A stretch of 63,977 nucleotides of DNA from Thermoguttaceae bacterium (GCA_017557195.1 JAFZAL010000053.1:1-63977); one strand, 5' to 3'; counted from the first letter of the stretch, positions 1-9,124 are shown. Notes: generated by a model not told the origin, from the sequence alone. A program made the numbers and translations.

Positions 1-773
1 AAGAAGTCGGAGTCTTCGTCGAAGGCGTCCAGCGAATCGTCTGACAAATCGCTCAGGTCGTCTTCAAAATCGTCTGAGGAGTCGTCGTAATTGTCTTCTT
101 CAAAAGAATCTTCTTCGTCCTCTTCTTCGTCGATTTCGAGTTCGTCAGCGTAGTCGTCTTCCAGAGGAATCTGTTCCGGTTCGATGCTTTTCTTAATGAG
201 TTCAATTTCCGGCTCAGACTTTTCGCTTTCAGCTTTCTTGCGTCGTTTTTGTTCGACTTTTTCGCGAATGGTAGACTTCTTGGGAGCGTCTTCCGTTACA
301 TCGAGCGTTTGCTGAACTTCTTTATCGGCTTTAGCAGTTTTCTTTGCAGAAGTTTTTTTAGCTTTTGTTGTTTTCGCCGTCGATTCTTCTACTGGCGTTT
401 TGACCGCAGCTTTTTTAGCCGTTGTTTTTTTGGCAGCCTTTTTATCTTCTGAGGTCTTTGAGACAGGAGCTTTTGCAGTCTTCGATTCTTTTGCTGAAGA
501 CTTGACTCCAGCTTTTTTCGCCGCTGTCTTTTTTGTTTTTGGAGCGGCAGTTTTTTCTTCTTCGATATCAGCAGTCATGGATTTTTTCGCAGTCTTTTTT
601 GTGGGTTTCTCTGACGAAACGTCTGCCTTTTTTGCTGACTTTTTAGCGGTTGAAGCAGATGCAGACGTCTTCTTTCCGGCTACTGAGGTTGATTTAGCGG
701 CTTTGGACGCGTCTGATTTTTTTGCAGACGTCTTTTTGTCGGGAGCCGCAGCAGGTTTGGCCTTCGTACTCAT
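1..773 (-). CDS. Lys/Ala-rich then acidic N-terminal region of a protein cut by the window edge
   Basis: The minus frame is open from ATG at 773 (preceded by an AGAGG purine stretch) to the window edge, so the C-terminus is missing. About 257 residues are visible. The first ~160 are low-complexity Lys/Ala/Thr/Ser sequence with many AKK and KKTA motifs, like histone H1-type tails. A basic patch (REKVEQKRRKKAE) follows, and the last ~60 visible residues are almost all Asp/Glu/Ser. I cannot name the protein. Charged extensions of this kind occur ahead of core domains in planctomycete nucleic-acid proteins, for example primary sigma factors or topoisomerases; that is only a suggestion. The plus-strand readings across it are Phe/Ser-rich mirror images and were rejected. 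Confidence 0.75.
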   Translation of the reverse strand, partial: MSTKAKPAAAPDKKTSAKKSDASKAAKSTSVAGKKTSASASTAKKSAKKADVSSEKPTKKTAKKSMTADIEEEKTAAPKTKKTAAKKAGVKSSAKESKTAKAPVSKTSEDKKAAKKTTAKKAAVKTPVEESTAKTTKAKKTSAKKTAKADKEVQQTLDVTEDAPKKSTIREKVEQKRRKKAESEKSEPEIELIKKSIEPEQIPLEDDYADELEIDEEEDEEDSFEEDNYDDSSDDFEDDLSDLSDDSLDAFDEDSDF

Positions 774-1401
774 TTAGGATACCTCTGTGAAGGGTCAAAA
801 CGCAATGCAGAACGTAACAAAACTCCTGTAAGAGTTATTTCTGCCAAAGCGTTAGCGGGATAGCAATAGACGCGTTGTTTGAGGAAACAAATGCGCCGGA
901 CTAATATGCCGCATACCAAAAATATAACCGTTCGATATTGCCATTCTCATACGTCTGTCGGATAGAACGCCATAAAAATTAAAAACAGTTGAGCGTTTCA
1001 ACAGATACAGGTATTGACGCAGGTTTATATCGAAGTAATAACCGGATTGAATCATAGCGCTATCGGAACAGGCTTAGAACGAAACAGGTTCTCAGTATCG
1101 TAATAAGTCTATTCTAAACGATTATAATATATTACAGCATTTCTACAGTTTTTTCCAGTGGGAGAGCCCGTTTTTTTCAGGTTTTTTTCCAAAAATTTTT
1201 TAATTTTAATCAGAAAACGTCAAATTACAGTTTCCTAATAGAGGAATTTCGGATATACTCAAGCGTACTTTAAGTTGCGAGCGCTAGTGGTTAGTGGTTA
1301 GGACGCAAGCGTTCATCTAACTTACCACTTTCCACTAACTACTTACTACTAACTACTGCCTACTGCCTACTGCCTGAATAATCCCTTTTAAGAGTCCTCA
1401 G
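774..1401. other. 628-bp intergenic region with one heptamer array, no gene seen
   Basis: This separates two divergently transcribed genes. No ORF here has convincing composition; the 67-codon minus reading at 852-1055 has no features. T-rich tracts lie around 1165-1205. A degenerate 7-bp repeat array with two inverted arms occupies about 1287-1378: a GTGGTTA-type arm on the left and TAACTAC/CTACTGC units on the right, around a centre with GGACGCAAGCGTTC. The array ends about 24 bp before the next start codon. Confidence 0.6.
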
Positions 1402-2370
1402 ATGCCTGAACATCAGTTTATCAAAGACCTTGCCGATAAAGCAGAAGTCTGTTCCGTATACCGTATCGCCAACAAACAGGTTCGTCTTAACAGAAACGGA
1501 GACTCGTATCTTCAAATTGAAATTTATGATAAGACCGGGACGCTGACCGTTCGCATGTGGAACGCTGGCGAAAACGTCGCGCGCATGTTTGAAGCAGGCG
1601 ATTACGCTCAGGTTTTTGGGAAAGCTCAGGTTTTTCAGGGGAATTTGCAGATTATTGCCAAAAAATTGGTTCACGCAGAGGAGGACTCTTACAATCCGGA
1701 CGACTACGTCAAGCAGTCGGGAATTGACGTCGCGAAACTTGTCAAACGCCTTAAACAGCTTGTTGAAACAATTAAAACGCCTGCGCTTCGGAATCTGGCG
1801 GACTGTTTACTGGTCGACAACGAGTTCATGACGCAGTTCTGCGACGCTCCCGCCGGGGTCAAAAACCATCACGCTTACAAGGGCGGGCTGCTGGAACACA
1901 CCTTGTCGGTTATGGAACTGGCGGACAAGACGGCGGCTCTGTATCCGATTTTGAATCGGGATTTGCTTCTTACCGGCGCGCTGGTTCACGACATCAGCAA
2001 AATTGACGAGATTCGCTTTGACGTTGAGATTGCCTATTCGGACGAAGGGCAGCTGCTGGGGCATCTGGTTATGGGCGTTGAAAAGCTCAACGAAAAGATT
2101 GCGGAATCAGAGCGGATGTCGGGCGAAGACATGCCGGAATACCTCAAAACGCAGCTTAAACATCTCATCATCAGCCATCATGGGGAGTACGAGTTCGGCT
2201 CTCCCAAACTGCCAATGACGCTCGAGGCGATAACGCTCCATCATTTGGATTGCATGGACTCCAAAATCGTCGGATTCGCTCAGCTCATCCAGGAAGACCT
2301 CAACGAGGATTCCAACTGGACGTGTTACGTTCCGTCGCTGCAGCGGAAAATATTTAAGGGAGAAAAGTAA
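1402..2370 (+). CDS. 3'-5' exoribonuclease, YhaM-like (OB-fold + HD domain)
   Basis: This 322-residue protein has the layout of the YhaM family of 3'-5' exoribonucleases. An OB-fold nucleic-acid-binding domain spans about residues 15-90, and an HD hydrolase domain about 155-290 with HHAYKGGLLEHT (156-167) and the metal-binding VHD at 195-197. Family members trim RNA, and sometimes DNA, from the 3' end in the cytoplasm using divalent metal. Length fits the family (about 310-325). It overlaps the next gene by one base (TAATG), so the two are probably translationally coupled. The start is the ATG 24 bp past a heptamer array; no strong Shine-Dalgarno sequence is seen. Confidence 0.85.
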   Translation: MPEHQFIKDLADKAEVCSVYRIANKQVRLNRNGDSYLQIEIYDKTGTLTVRMWNAGENVARMFEAGDYAQVFGKAQVFQGNLQIIAKKLVHAEEDSYNPDDYVKQSGIDVAKLVKRLKQLVETIKTPALRNLADCLLVDNEFMTQFCDAPAGVKNHHAYKGGLLEHTLSVMELADKTAALYPILNRDLLLTGALVHDISKIDEIRFDVEIAYSDEGQLLGHLVMGVEKLNEKIAESERMSGEDMPEYLKTQLKHLIISHHGEYEFGSPKLPMTLEAITLHHLDCMDSKIVGFAQLIQEDLNEDSNWTCYVPSLQRKIFKGEK

Positions 2371-4346
2371 TGCGTGCGCTGGCGTTATTGATTTCTGCCG
2401 TATTGTCTGTGACGCTGGTTTGTTACGCCGCTCCGCCGGCGTCTTACGATGCGGATTTTGTCAAAACGCTGCGAGAAATGCGGCTTTATCGGCTGGGGGA
2501 ATCCTATCTGACGGAGAAAATACTTCAGGACGAATTGTCAGACAGTCAGTCGGCTGAGTTGACAAGCGCGTTGATCGAACTGCTGGGAGAAGAAAGCCTT
2601 TGCGTTTCTTCCGATAAACAGGGCGAAATCGTCGATAAAACGCAGCAAATTGCAGACGAGTATCTTAAATCGCATGGCGACAGCCCCTTCAGAATTCGGG
2701 TTCTGCTGGCGTTGACTCTCAACGGCGTCAAGGCGGGCGAGTTAAGCGCGATGAACGTCCAACTGCGTCCTGACGACGAGTCAATGCGTCAGGCGGCGTT
2801 AACGCGGCTGCGTCAAAGCGACGACCAGATTCGCGAATTGCTGCGAATACTCAATACGCCCTCTAACGCGATTGACCCGAAAACAAATCAAAAAGCTTTT
2901 TCTGACGACCTTTGGCAGAGAATCAAAAATCAAACGTCGTTTCTGTCCGCTCGGCGGGCTTTGGCAATGGCGAAATGCTATCCATCGGGAAGCCCGGAAT
3001 TCTCTGACTGCGTTGTTCAGGCAAACGCTGAACTCAAAACGTTGGGATCGATTCCGTCCACAGACCCTTTATGCTGGCAGTCGCGGTTGCTTCGAGTTCG
3101 TGCGGAGAGAATGTCCGGCGACGCTCAAGCGGCTCTTAACGCGCTGGAATTCATGCTCGACCAGCAAAAGCCGCCGACGGAATTTCTTCCGGAATTGCAA
3201 GCGGAGAAACTGTATACGCTCATGGCTGTCAACCGCCCCGCCGCCGTTCAAACGCTGTCTGAAATGGAACGCTCTTTTGGCGATTCGTTTTCCAATACGG
3301 ATTCCTCAGACGACTCAGCGCATTTGGCGGTTCTGGACGCTTACGTTATATTTGAAAAAGAGGCGTCGGCGCGGGGCGACAAAAACGAGCAAAAGGTCTG
3401 GCGCGACAAAACGGCTCAATGGGCGGAAAAAATGCGTCTGTACGACAGAGGTTTTTACGCCCGAAGCGCTCAGCAGGTTTTGGCGGCTCTGGCGGTTAAA
3501 AGCCTGGAAGAAGAATCCGCTGGCGAGAATGTTACAAATAACCAGTCGCCGGCAGCGATTGCTCTGGCGGCAGAAAACCTCTTTAGAGAAGGACAGTATC
3601 AAAAAGCGATTGACGCCTATTTGAAAGCGGCAAAGGCGGAATTGGTTCTCCGCGCTGACGGTTCCGATTCCAGTAACGTTTTCCAGTATCAGTACGTTGC
3701 GGCGGCAATTGCTCATAAACTCAACGACCACGATCAGGCGGCGCAGCTGTTTCGTCAGGCGGCGATTGACAATCCAAACAATCCCAAAGCCGGCGCGGCG
3801 TTCAAAACGGCTCTGTTTCATGCTGGAAAGCTGGTTGACGTCAGCAAGCCGGAAACGATTGAACGCTATTCCGCCATGCTGGACGAGTTCCTCAAGACGT
3901 TTCCTGATTCTCCGGACGTCAATTTGATTCGTCAGCAAAAACAGCGTCTTGCCGACGCGGTTAAAGCCATTCCCAAGTCGCCGGCTGAGCGGCTTTCCGA
4001 GGCACAAAGCGCGCTGAAGGAAAACCGTCCAGAGGAAGCGGTCGCGCTGTTCAAGCCGTTGGCTAAAGAGTTCCCCAATGCCGAGGACGTTCAGATCGGG
4101 TTTGCGGAATCGTTGTCTGCGGCAAACGCAGACCAGGACGCGCTGGATCAATGGCGAAAAGTCGCTCAAAACGTCAAACAGTATTCTCCGCAATGGTATC
4201 GCGCCAAGTACGAAGTCGCTTCGCTGCTTGTTAAAACAGGGCAAAGAGATAAAGCAGCGGAAATGATTCGTCTTCTTAAACTGCTTCGACCTGACTTGGG
4301 CGGCGCTGAATGGTCTGAAAAATTTGAAAATTTGCTCATTAAATAA
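2370..4346 (+). CDS. Exported TPR-repeat protein
   Basis: The 658-residue product starts with a hydrophobic signal peptide (about residues 1-20, ending near VCYAAPP). The rest is Ala/Leu-rich helical sequence with tetratricopeptide-like pairs, clearest around 390-460 (LFREGQYQKAIDAYLKAA, then a DHDQAAQLFRQAA helix) and 540-640 (ALKENRPEEAVALFKPLA). No catalytic motif is visible, so a periplasmic scaffold or binding role is the best inference. The start codon overlaps the stop of the exoribonuclease gene, implying one transcript. Family-level function is unknown. Confidence 0.75.
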   Translation: MRALALLISAVLSVTLVCYAAPPASYDADFVKTLREMRLYRLGESYLTEKILQDELSDSQSAELTSALIELLGEESLCVSSDKQGEIVDKTQQIADEYLKSHGDSPFRIRVLLALTLNGVKAGELSAMNVQLRPDDESMRQAALTRLRQSDDQIRELLRILNTPSNAIDPKTNQKAFSDDLWQRIKNQTSFLSARRALAMAKCYPSGSPEFSDCVVQANAELKTLGSIPSTDPLCWQSRLLRVRAERMSGDAQAALNALEFMLDQQKPPTEFLPELQAEKLYTLMAVNRPAAVQTLSEMERSFGDSFSNTDSSDDSAHLAVLDAYVIFEKEASARGDKNEQKVWRDKTAQWAEKMRLYDRGFYARSAQQVLAALAVKSLEEESAGENVTNNQSPAAIALAAENLFREGQYQKAIDAYLKAAKAELVLRADGSDSSNVFQYQYVAAAIAHKLNDHDQAAQLFRQAAIDNPNNPKAGAAFKTALFHAGKLVDVSKPETIERYSAMLDEFLKTFPDSPDVNLIRQQKQRLADAVKAIPKSPAERLSEAQSALKENRPEEAVALFKPLAKEFPNAEDVQIGFAESLSAANADQDALDQWRKVAQNVKQYSPQWYRAKYEVASLLVKTGQRDKAAEMIRLLKLLRPDLGGAEWSEKFENLLIK

Positions 4347-4501
4347 AAAATGATGCAAAATTGCTCTGGATTTATTTGTAATAATTCGGTATTATGAGAG
4401 CGCTGTTAGCTGCGAGGCGCCAAGTTTCGAGAAGGTTTTGTGAACTCCTGACCACTCGCTCCTTACTCAAATCAATTCGACTTTAACCATTTATTATACT
4501 T

Positions 4502-5794
4502 ATGAAAGAAACCTTACGCATATTATTTTCGGCGGCCTTTCTTTCTACCGTATTTTTATGCGCGTATAACTACGTCAATTCCACGGCAGACGATCGGGAG
4601 AATTCCATCACGTCATTTTTTGGAGGCGGTTCTGATCAACAGGACGAAAATGCGTCGGCGCCTACAGACGAGAGCTTTCCGTTTGGTACAACGGATTCGT
4701 CTGCGTCGCTGACGTCTCAAACTTTTCATGAATCTCCGTCCGCTCCGCTTGACAACAGAGCGTCAGACATGACGCTTCCGTTATTGGCGCCGGAAAGTCA
4801 ATCGGCTACGCCGTCCGCGCCGTACGGGTCTTCCGTTCACGCTGCAGCAGATAACGCTGCTCCGCTCATGCCGGAATCGCCTGTTGTAGAACCGCTTGCG
4901 CCAGACGTTTCTATGGATGCTGTTGTTGGTCCAATTGACCCGGAAGCGTCCAACGCCAACGTTGTTACGCCGCCTGTACCAACGCCGCCTGTACAAATTA
5001 TTTCGAACAACGTCAATCCATCTCAGGTCAACGACGACCGGGCAAAAGTTGCCGCTTTTATTGAAGAAGCTAAACAAAGAATTAACAACGGGGATATTTA
5101 TAATACTCTTGTCAAACTCAGTCAATTTTACAACGCGCCTGAGTTCACGCCGAATGAAGCTCAGGAAGTTCATTATTTGCTCATGCAGTTGGCTGGAGAA
5201 GTTATTTATCTTCATCCAGAAAAGTACTTTAATACGCATACGGTTCAACCGGGAGATACAATAACGACTATTGCCAAACAATATCAGGTTCCCTGGCAGT
5301 TTATCGCCAAAATCAACGGAATGACAGCTCCATTTCACGTTCAGCCGGGCGAACAGATTAAAGTTGTGCCTGGTCCGTTCAACGCTGAAGTTCATCTGGA
5401 TAAATTTGAATTGACTCTTTGGCTGCCAATCGGAACAGACTGCAGCGATTCGTTATATGCTGGAACGTTTCCCATTGGGCTGGGAGGCGACTGCCCCAGA
5501 TTACAGGGAGATTATATTGTAGACGGCAAATTCATCAATCCGGAATACCCGAAAATTTCTAACAATCCAACGACCTTTGGTCCGGGCGACGCCAATAATC
5601 CGTATGGAAAACGACTCTTGTCGCTGACGTGCGTTACCGATCCGAACCACGTTAAGATTGGCATTCACGGTACAAACAATTCACAGTATATTCGTCATTC
5701 AGTTCCATACGGATTTATCTGTCTGGGAGATCTCGACATTAATAATTTGTACGATATTTTATCCGTTGGATCGAGAGTTAAAATTGAAAGATAA
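4502..5794 (+). CDS. LysM + YkuD-type L,D-transpeptidase-like protein with altered active site
   Basis: The 430-residue protein has an N-terminal hydrophobic anchor or signal (about 5-22), a long Pro/Ser/Ala-rich linker (25-175), a helical segment, a LysM peptidoglycan-binding motif (about 246-289, HTVQPGDTITTIAKQY) and a YkuD-like domain to the end. The conserved HGT is at 389-391. Where active YkuD enzymes carry a G-C-I-R motif, this one reads GFIC (404-407): the nucleophilic Cys is Phe and the conserved Arg is Cys. The surroundings (H-x-V-x-x-G before, a D-I-x-x-L-Y pattern after) align without gaps, so this is not misalignment. It may be a pseudo-enzyme that binds peptidoglycan, or use a shifted Cys. 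Sited in the envelope by its signal. Confidence 0.8.
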   Translation: MKETLRILFSAAFLSTVFLCAYNYVNSTADDRENSITSFFGGGSDQQDENASAPTDESFPFGTTDSSASLTSQTFHESPSAPLDNRASDMTLPLLAPESQSATPSAPYGSSVHAAADNAAPLMPESPVVEPLAPDVSMDAVVGPIDPEASNANVVTPPVPTPPVQIISNNVNPSQVNDDRAKVAAFIEEAKQRINNGDIYNTLVKLSQFYNAPEFTPNEAQEVHYLLMQLAGEVIYLHPEKYFNTHTVQPGDTITTIAKQYQVPWQFIAKINGMTAPFHVQPGEQIKVVPGPFNAEVHLDKFELTLWLPIGTDCSDSLYAGTFPIGLGGDCPRLQGDYIVDGKFINPEYPKISNNPTTFGPGDANNPYGKRLLSLTCVTDPNHVKIGIHGTNNSQYIRHSVPYGFICLGDLDINNLYDILSVGSRVKIER

Positions 5795-5801
5795 GGAAAG
5801 T

Positions 5802-5860
5802 GACAATAGACAGTAGTATTAAAATCGCTACTGCCTATTGCCTACTGCCTACTGCCTGAT
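5802..5860. repeat. Heptamer array forming inverted arms directly before a start codon
   Basis: A short left arm (GACAATAGACAGTAG) and a longer right arm (CTACTGC and CTATTGC units with 7-bp periodicity) are complementary across a short AT-rich loop. The right arm ends two bases before the ATG at 5862, where a ribosome binding site would normally lie. Confidence 0.75.
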
Positions 5861-5861
5861 T

Positions 5862-6806
5862 ATGAAATACCTTGTAACCGGCGGCGCCGGATTTATCGGT
5901 TCCAATTTAACGCATTTTTTACTCGAACAGGGACAGTCGGTCGTTGTCTTTGACGACCTGTCAACCGGCAAGGCGGTCAACCTTGCCGATATCTGTAACA
6001 AAATCGAATTCGTTCAGGGCGACGTTCGAGACAAATGCGCCGTCAGCCGCGCCATGACTGGCTGCAGCGGCGTGTTTCATCTGGCGGCGATGGCGTCTGT
6101 ACAAAAAAGCATTGACCATCCGAAAGACGCTCACGCGATTAACGTCGGCGGAACGCTCAACGTTTTGGAATCCATGAAAGAGCAGGGGATTCGACGAGTC
6201 GTTCTGGCGGCGTCTGCAGCGGCGTACGGCAATCAGCCTCAGACGCCCAAAACGGAATCGATGCCCGTCGAGCCGCTGTCGCCCTACGCAGCAGACAAAA
6301 TTGCCTGCGAAGCGTATATGCAGGCGTACCACAACAGCTACGGTCTGGAAACGATTTGTCTGCGATATTTCAATATCTTTGGACCTCGTCAAGACCCAAA
6401 AGGCGCATACGCCGCCGTCATTCCAGCTTTTGTCTGCAAACTCATCGCCGGTCAGCGTCCCGTTGTTTACGGGGACGGCGAACAGACCCGGGATTTCTGC
6501 TTTATCGAAAACGTCTGCCGCGCCAATTGGTTGGCGATGAACGCTCCCGCCGAGAAATGTGACGGCAAACCGATTAACATCGCCTGCGCCGAAGCTGTTT
6601 CGTTAAACGTGATTCTCAAAACGCTCAAAGAATTGCTCTGTTCAGATATTGAGCCGATTTACGAACCGCCGCGCGTTGGAGACGTCAAACATTCGCTGGC
6701 GGACATTTCCAGAGCAAAAGAAGTTCTCGGATACGAACCAACCGTCCGATTCGCCAAAGGTCTTGAACTGGCGATTGACTTTTACAAGAGCATCGCAAAG
6801 AAATAG
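5862..6806 (+). CDS. NAD-dependent epimerase/dehydratase (extended SDR, UDP-sugar 4-epimerase-like)
   Basis: The 314-residue protein starts MKYLVTGGAGFIGSN, the Rossmann TGxxGxxG motif of extended short-chain dehydrogenases. It carries the catalytic YxxxK as YAADK within SPYAADKIACE, preceded by an AASAAAYG strand. GDGEQTRDF and the region after it match UDP-glucose/UDP-glucuronate 4-epimerase relatives, so interconversion of nucleotide sugars for envelope glycans is likely; exact substrate is not readable. An ATG 24 bp upstream is in frame, but its extra residues are encoded by the heptamer array, so the MKYLV start is preferred. Convergent with the DUF58 gene downstream. Confidence 0.85.
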   Translation: MKYLVTGGAGFIGSNLTHFLLEQGQSVVVFDDLSTGKAVNLADICNKIEFVQGDVRDKCAVSRAMTGCSGVFHLAAMASVQKSIDHPKDAHAINVGGTLNVLESMKEQGIRRVVLAASAAAYGNQPQTPKTESMPVEPLSPYAADKIACEAYMQAYHNSYGLETICLRYFNIFGPRQDPKGAYAAVIPAFVCKLIAGQRPVVYGDGEQTRDFCFIENVCRANWLAMNAPAEKCDGKPINIACAEAVSLNVILKTLKELLCSDIEPIYEPPRVGDVKHSLADISRAKEVLGYEPTVRFAKGLELAIDFYKSIAKK

Positions 6807-6815
6807 ATAGGCGAG

Positions 6816-6852
6816 CCGGGGCGCTTAGCCCCGGAAAAACCGCGAAGCGGTT
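6816..6852. repeat. Two small hairpins between convergent genes
   Basis: CCGGGGC pairs with GCCCCGG (6816-6834, 5-nt loop), followed at once by AACCGC-gaa-GCGGTT (6838-6852). No T-run follows, so a canonical terminator is uncertain. The second motif recurs as GAACCGC-ata-GCGGTTC at 62421-62437 and may be a dispersed mini-palindrome family. Confidence 0.6.
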
Positions 6853-6882
6853 CAATAATTCCGCATTCCGAATTCTTACTGC

Positions 6883-7803
6883 CTACTGCCTCCCATACTG
6901 TAACGCCTGCGCCAAAACTGCGTCCAGAGGCGTTGACGTCTTAACGAGGTTGTACTGAACCTGGTTGGCGGCGCAGCCTTTGGCAACTTCTTTCAAATAA
7001 TCGTTAAGCGCTTCTATGTATCCGTCGCGGAGCGCTCGGGGGTTGCAGCGCAGCGTCTGCGGCATTTCCAGCCCTTCAAATCGAGTGGGACCGGAGAACT
7101 CGAAGTCCATTTCGTCGTCGTCTAAAATATGGAAGATGACCACGTCGCTGCCGCGGGCGCGAAGGGCTTTAATTCCCTCAAACAGATCGTCACGATTGAC
7201 GAACAGGTCTGAAAAGATAAAGAACATCCCTTTTCGGGAATACGTCTGAGCCAGTCGGGAAAAGACCGGTTTGGGCCAGAACTGAGAATCCTGCTCGGAC
7301 ATCGCCGCCTTGCCGCGTTTGATCGGCTGACCCTCTTCCAGCATGGCGCAGATTGTATCGAGCTGATTGCCCTGGGAATGCTGAGGAATAAGCGAATCTA
7401 TATCTGCGTTGAATCGGGCGCAGCCGACGGCGTCGGACTGACGGAGCAGCAAATGCCCCAGACTGACGGCGGCGGTGCAGGCGTAGTCGTATTTGTTCAT
7501 TGCAGATTTCGCGCCCTGATAGTTCATGCTGTTGGACGAGTCCACAATCAAAGCCGCGTTGAGGTTTGTTTGCGCTTCGTACTGCTTGATATAGAATTTG
7601 TCCTGCTTTGCCAACACCTTCCAGTCGAGGTTTCTCAGGTCGTCGCCGGGCACGTACTGACGGTGCTGTTTGAAGTCGACCGAGGAACCAAAAAAGGGGC
7701 TTCTGTGCTGACCGGAAAGGAACCCTTCCACCACATATCGGGCGCGAACCTGCAATCGAGCGATTCGGCTTATCGTTTCGGGAGAAAAATAGGAGTTTGG
7801 CAT
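6883..7803 (-). CDS. DUF58 domain protein (vWA-like)
   Basis: The 306-residue protein is a full-length member of the DUF58 family. It has the diagnostic YVPGDDLRNLDWKVLAK segment near residues 50-66, then a von Willebrand A-like fold with a degenerate metal site (IVDSSNSMN). DUF58 proteins usually partner MoxR AAA ATPases and act in envelope or complex assembly; no moxR gene lies next to this one here. The stop codon TAG lies inside a GGCAGTA heptamer that runs on downstream, and the region before the start is a heptamer array rather than a clear ribosome binding site. Confidence 0.85.
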   Translation of the reverse strand: MPNSYFSPETISRIARLQVRARYVVEGFLSGQHRSPFFGSSVDFKQHRQYVPGDDLRNLDWKVLAKQDKFYIKQYEAQTNLNAALIVDSSNSMNYQGAKSAMNKYDYACTAAVSLGHLLLRQSDAVGCARFNADIDSLIPQHSQGNQLDTICAMLEEGQPIKRGKAAMSEQDSQFWPKPVFSRLAQTYSRKGMFFIFSDLFVNRDDLFEGIKALRARGSDVVIFHILDDDEMDFEFSGPTRFEGLEMPQTLRCNPRALRDGYIEALNDYLKEVAKGCAANQVQYNLVKTSTPLDAVLAQALQYGRQ

Positions 7804-7805
7804 GA

Positions 7806-7898
7806 TGATTTGGGGAGTAGGGAATAGGGAGTAGGGAGTAGTTTTTAAATTCTCCTTTAGGCGAATAACTATTCCCTATTCCCCATTTCCTATTCCCT
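7806..7898. repeat. Heptamer array, inverted arms, filling an intergenic gap
   Basis: GGGAGTA and GGAATAG units (7815-7842) face CTATTCC and CCTATTC units (7869-7898) across an AT-rich loop. It occupies nearly the whole gap between two same-strand genes. Confidence 0.8.
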
Positions 7899-7899
7899 A

Positions 7900-9078
7900 T
7901 TACGGCGTAATAATAATCTTGTTTCCCTGACGCGTCATTTTACAGCCGGCTTTCTGACCCAGGGCGTCAAAAAACTGGTCGACGGTTGCGTCTTGAATTT
8001 CAAATTCGATGACCTTTTCTGGAGCCATTCCCGCAGCGCGAAGCTGTTCCACATTGACTTCCACCTGAAGACCAAGGCGATCAGCAATCTTTTGCGCCAA
8101 AATTATCGGGGGAACGGAGACCTTCGGCAAGGTCAAGCGCTGTTTATCCAAATCGGCTGTTGGAGCCGGTTGTTTCGACACGACGCGATAGTTCTGCCCC
8201 GGCTGCGCTGCATTTTGAGTTTGTGCGACATAAACGGGTTTGACGGTTCCGTTGGGAAGAATCCGTTCCAGGTCTTCGACCAGTCCGCGAACGTAAACCT
8301 TGCCGTTTTTGGCGACAAACTGACAGCGGGGCAGTTCCATCTTCCACGATTCGATTCGTTGCTGCGCCTGACCGCCGTCCGGCAAAGAACGCACCGTTGC
8401 AACACTATCTATTTTAATCGGAATCAGAGCAATTTTCAAACCGGTGGAATCAAATTTAAACGTAAATCCAAATTGACCGACGATAAACTGAACTCGATTT
8501 GCCAGCGACAACGATGGCGTCCAGCCGGCGCCCCAAATGTCGTGCGGGATTTTATCCAGACCGTAAATCTGAACCCCCGCCTCGTCAGCCAGCGATTCCA
8601 AAAGCTTTTTGGGATTCGTTCCCTCTTCCCATTGCAGGTTTTGATGTCTCGCCCAGATTTTCGCTGCGTCAGACGGCAGCTTGCGAGCGTCCTCGCCCCG
8701 GAGAACAAACAGAGTCCGTAAAATCGCAGTATACTCTTTCGGTCCAACGTAAACCAGCCCGTTGGGATACGAAACTCCCCAGTCCAGCTGATCCGCCGCC
8801 TGATCGAAGAACTCTCGAACGCAAATATTATTCGCGTTAAGAGAGAACATCTTGTCCGACGGACAGCGGCGATCAAGATAAAATCCCAGCGAGTTCACCT
8901 GAGCAAACCGCGCCAGCGACGTCCCGGAAACCGCCTCGTTGTACGTCGTCCCGGCAATGGGAGCCGACAGCTGCGTCTGGAACATCTGACCAGTTAAATG
9001 CGTTGACGTCTGCGCCAGCAAACTGGACGCCATCAACGCAAACAAAGATATCGACAGAAATAGATATTTGCTTTTCAT
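7900..9078 (-). CDS. Exported protein with STN-like domains
   Basis: The 392-residue product starts with a clear signal peptide (MKSKYLFLSISLFALMASS, then LLAQ). The C-terminal ~70 residues (VPPIILAQKIADRLGL to the end, with FEIQDATVDQFFDALG) look like an STN module, the short fold found at the N-termini of secretins and TonB receptors. A second, weaker one lies near residues 80-125 (VREFFDQAADQLDWGVSY). No secretin barrel is present. This type of exported protein recurs in planctomycetes without known function. It ends with the stop immediately before a heptamer array. Confidence 0.65.
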   Translation of the reverse strand: MKSKYLFLSISLFALMASSLLAQTSTHLTGQMFQTQLSAPIAGTTYNEAVSGTSLARFAQVNSLGFYLDRRCPSDKMFSLNANNICVREFFDQAADQLDWGVSYPNGLVYVGPKEYTAILRTLFVLRGEDARKLPSDAAKIWARHQNLQWEEGTNPKKLLESLADEAGVQIYGLDKIPHDIWGAGWTPSLSLANRVQFIVGQFGFTFKFDSTGLKIALIPIKIDSVATVRSLPDGGQAQQRIESWKMELPRCQFVAKNGKVYVRGLVEDLERILPNGTVKPVYVAQTQNAAQPGQNYRVVSKQPAPTADLDKQRLTLPKVSVPPIILAQKIADRLGLQVEVNVEQLRAAGMAPEKVIEFEIQDATVDQFFDALGQKAGCKMTRQGNKIIITP

Positions 9079-9124
9079 AACCCTTTAAACATATCGCCCC
9101 ATTAAAGAAAAGTCAATGGGGGGG

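Noticed and set aside
852-1055. 67-codon minus reading
   Set aside because: No ribosome binding site, no features, lies in AT-variable intergenic DNA.
3315-4358. Long minus-strand reading opposite the TPR gene (and similar long antisense readings opposite tig, ileS, purB, the VIT/vWA gene and argC)
   Set aside because: Composition is Arg/Phe/Leu-rich mirror sequence, no domains or ribosome sites, and the opposite strand has recognisable proteins.
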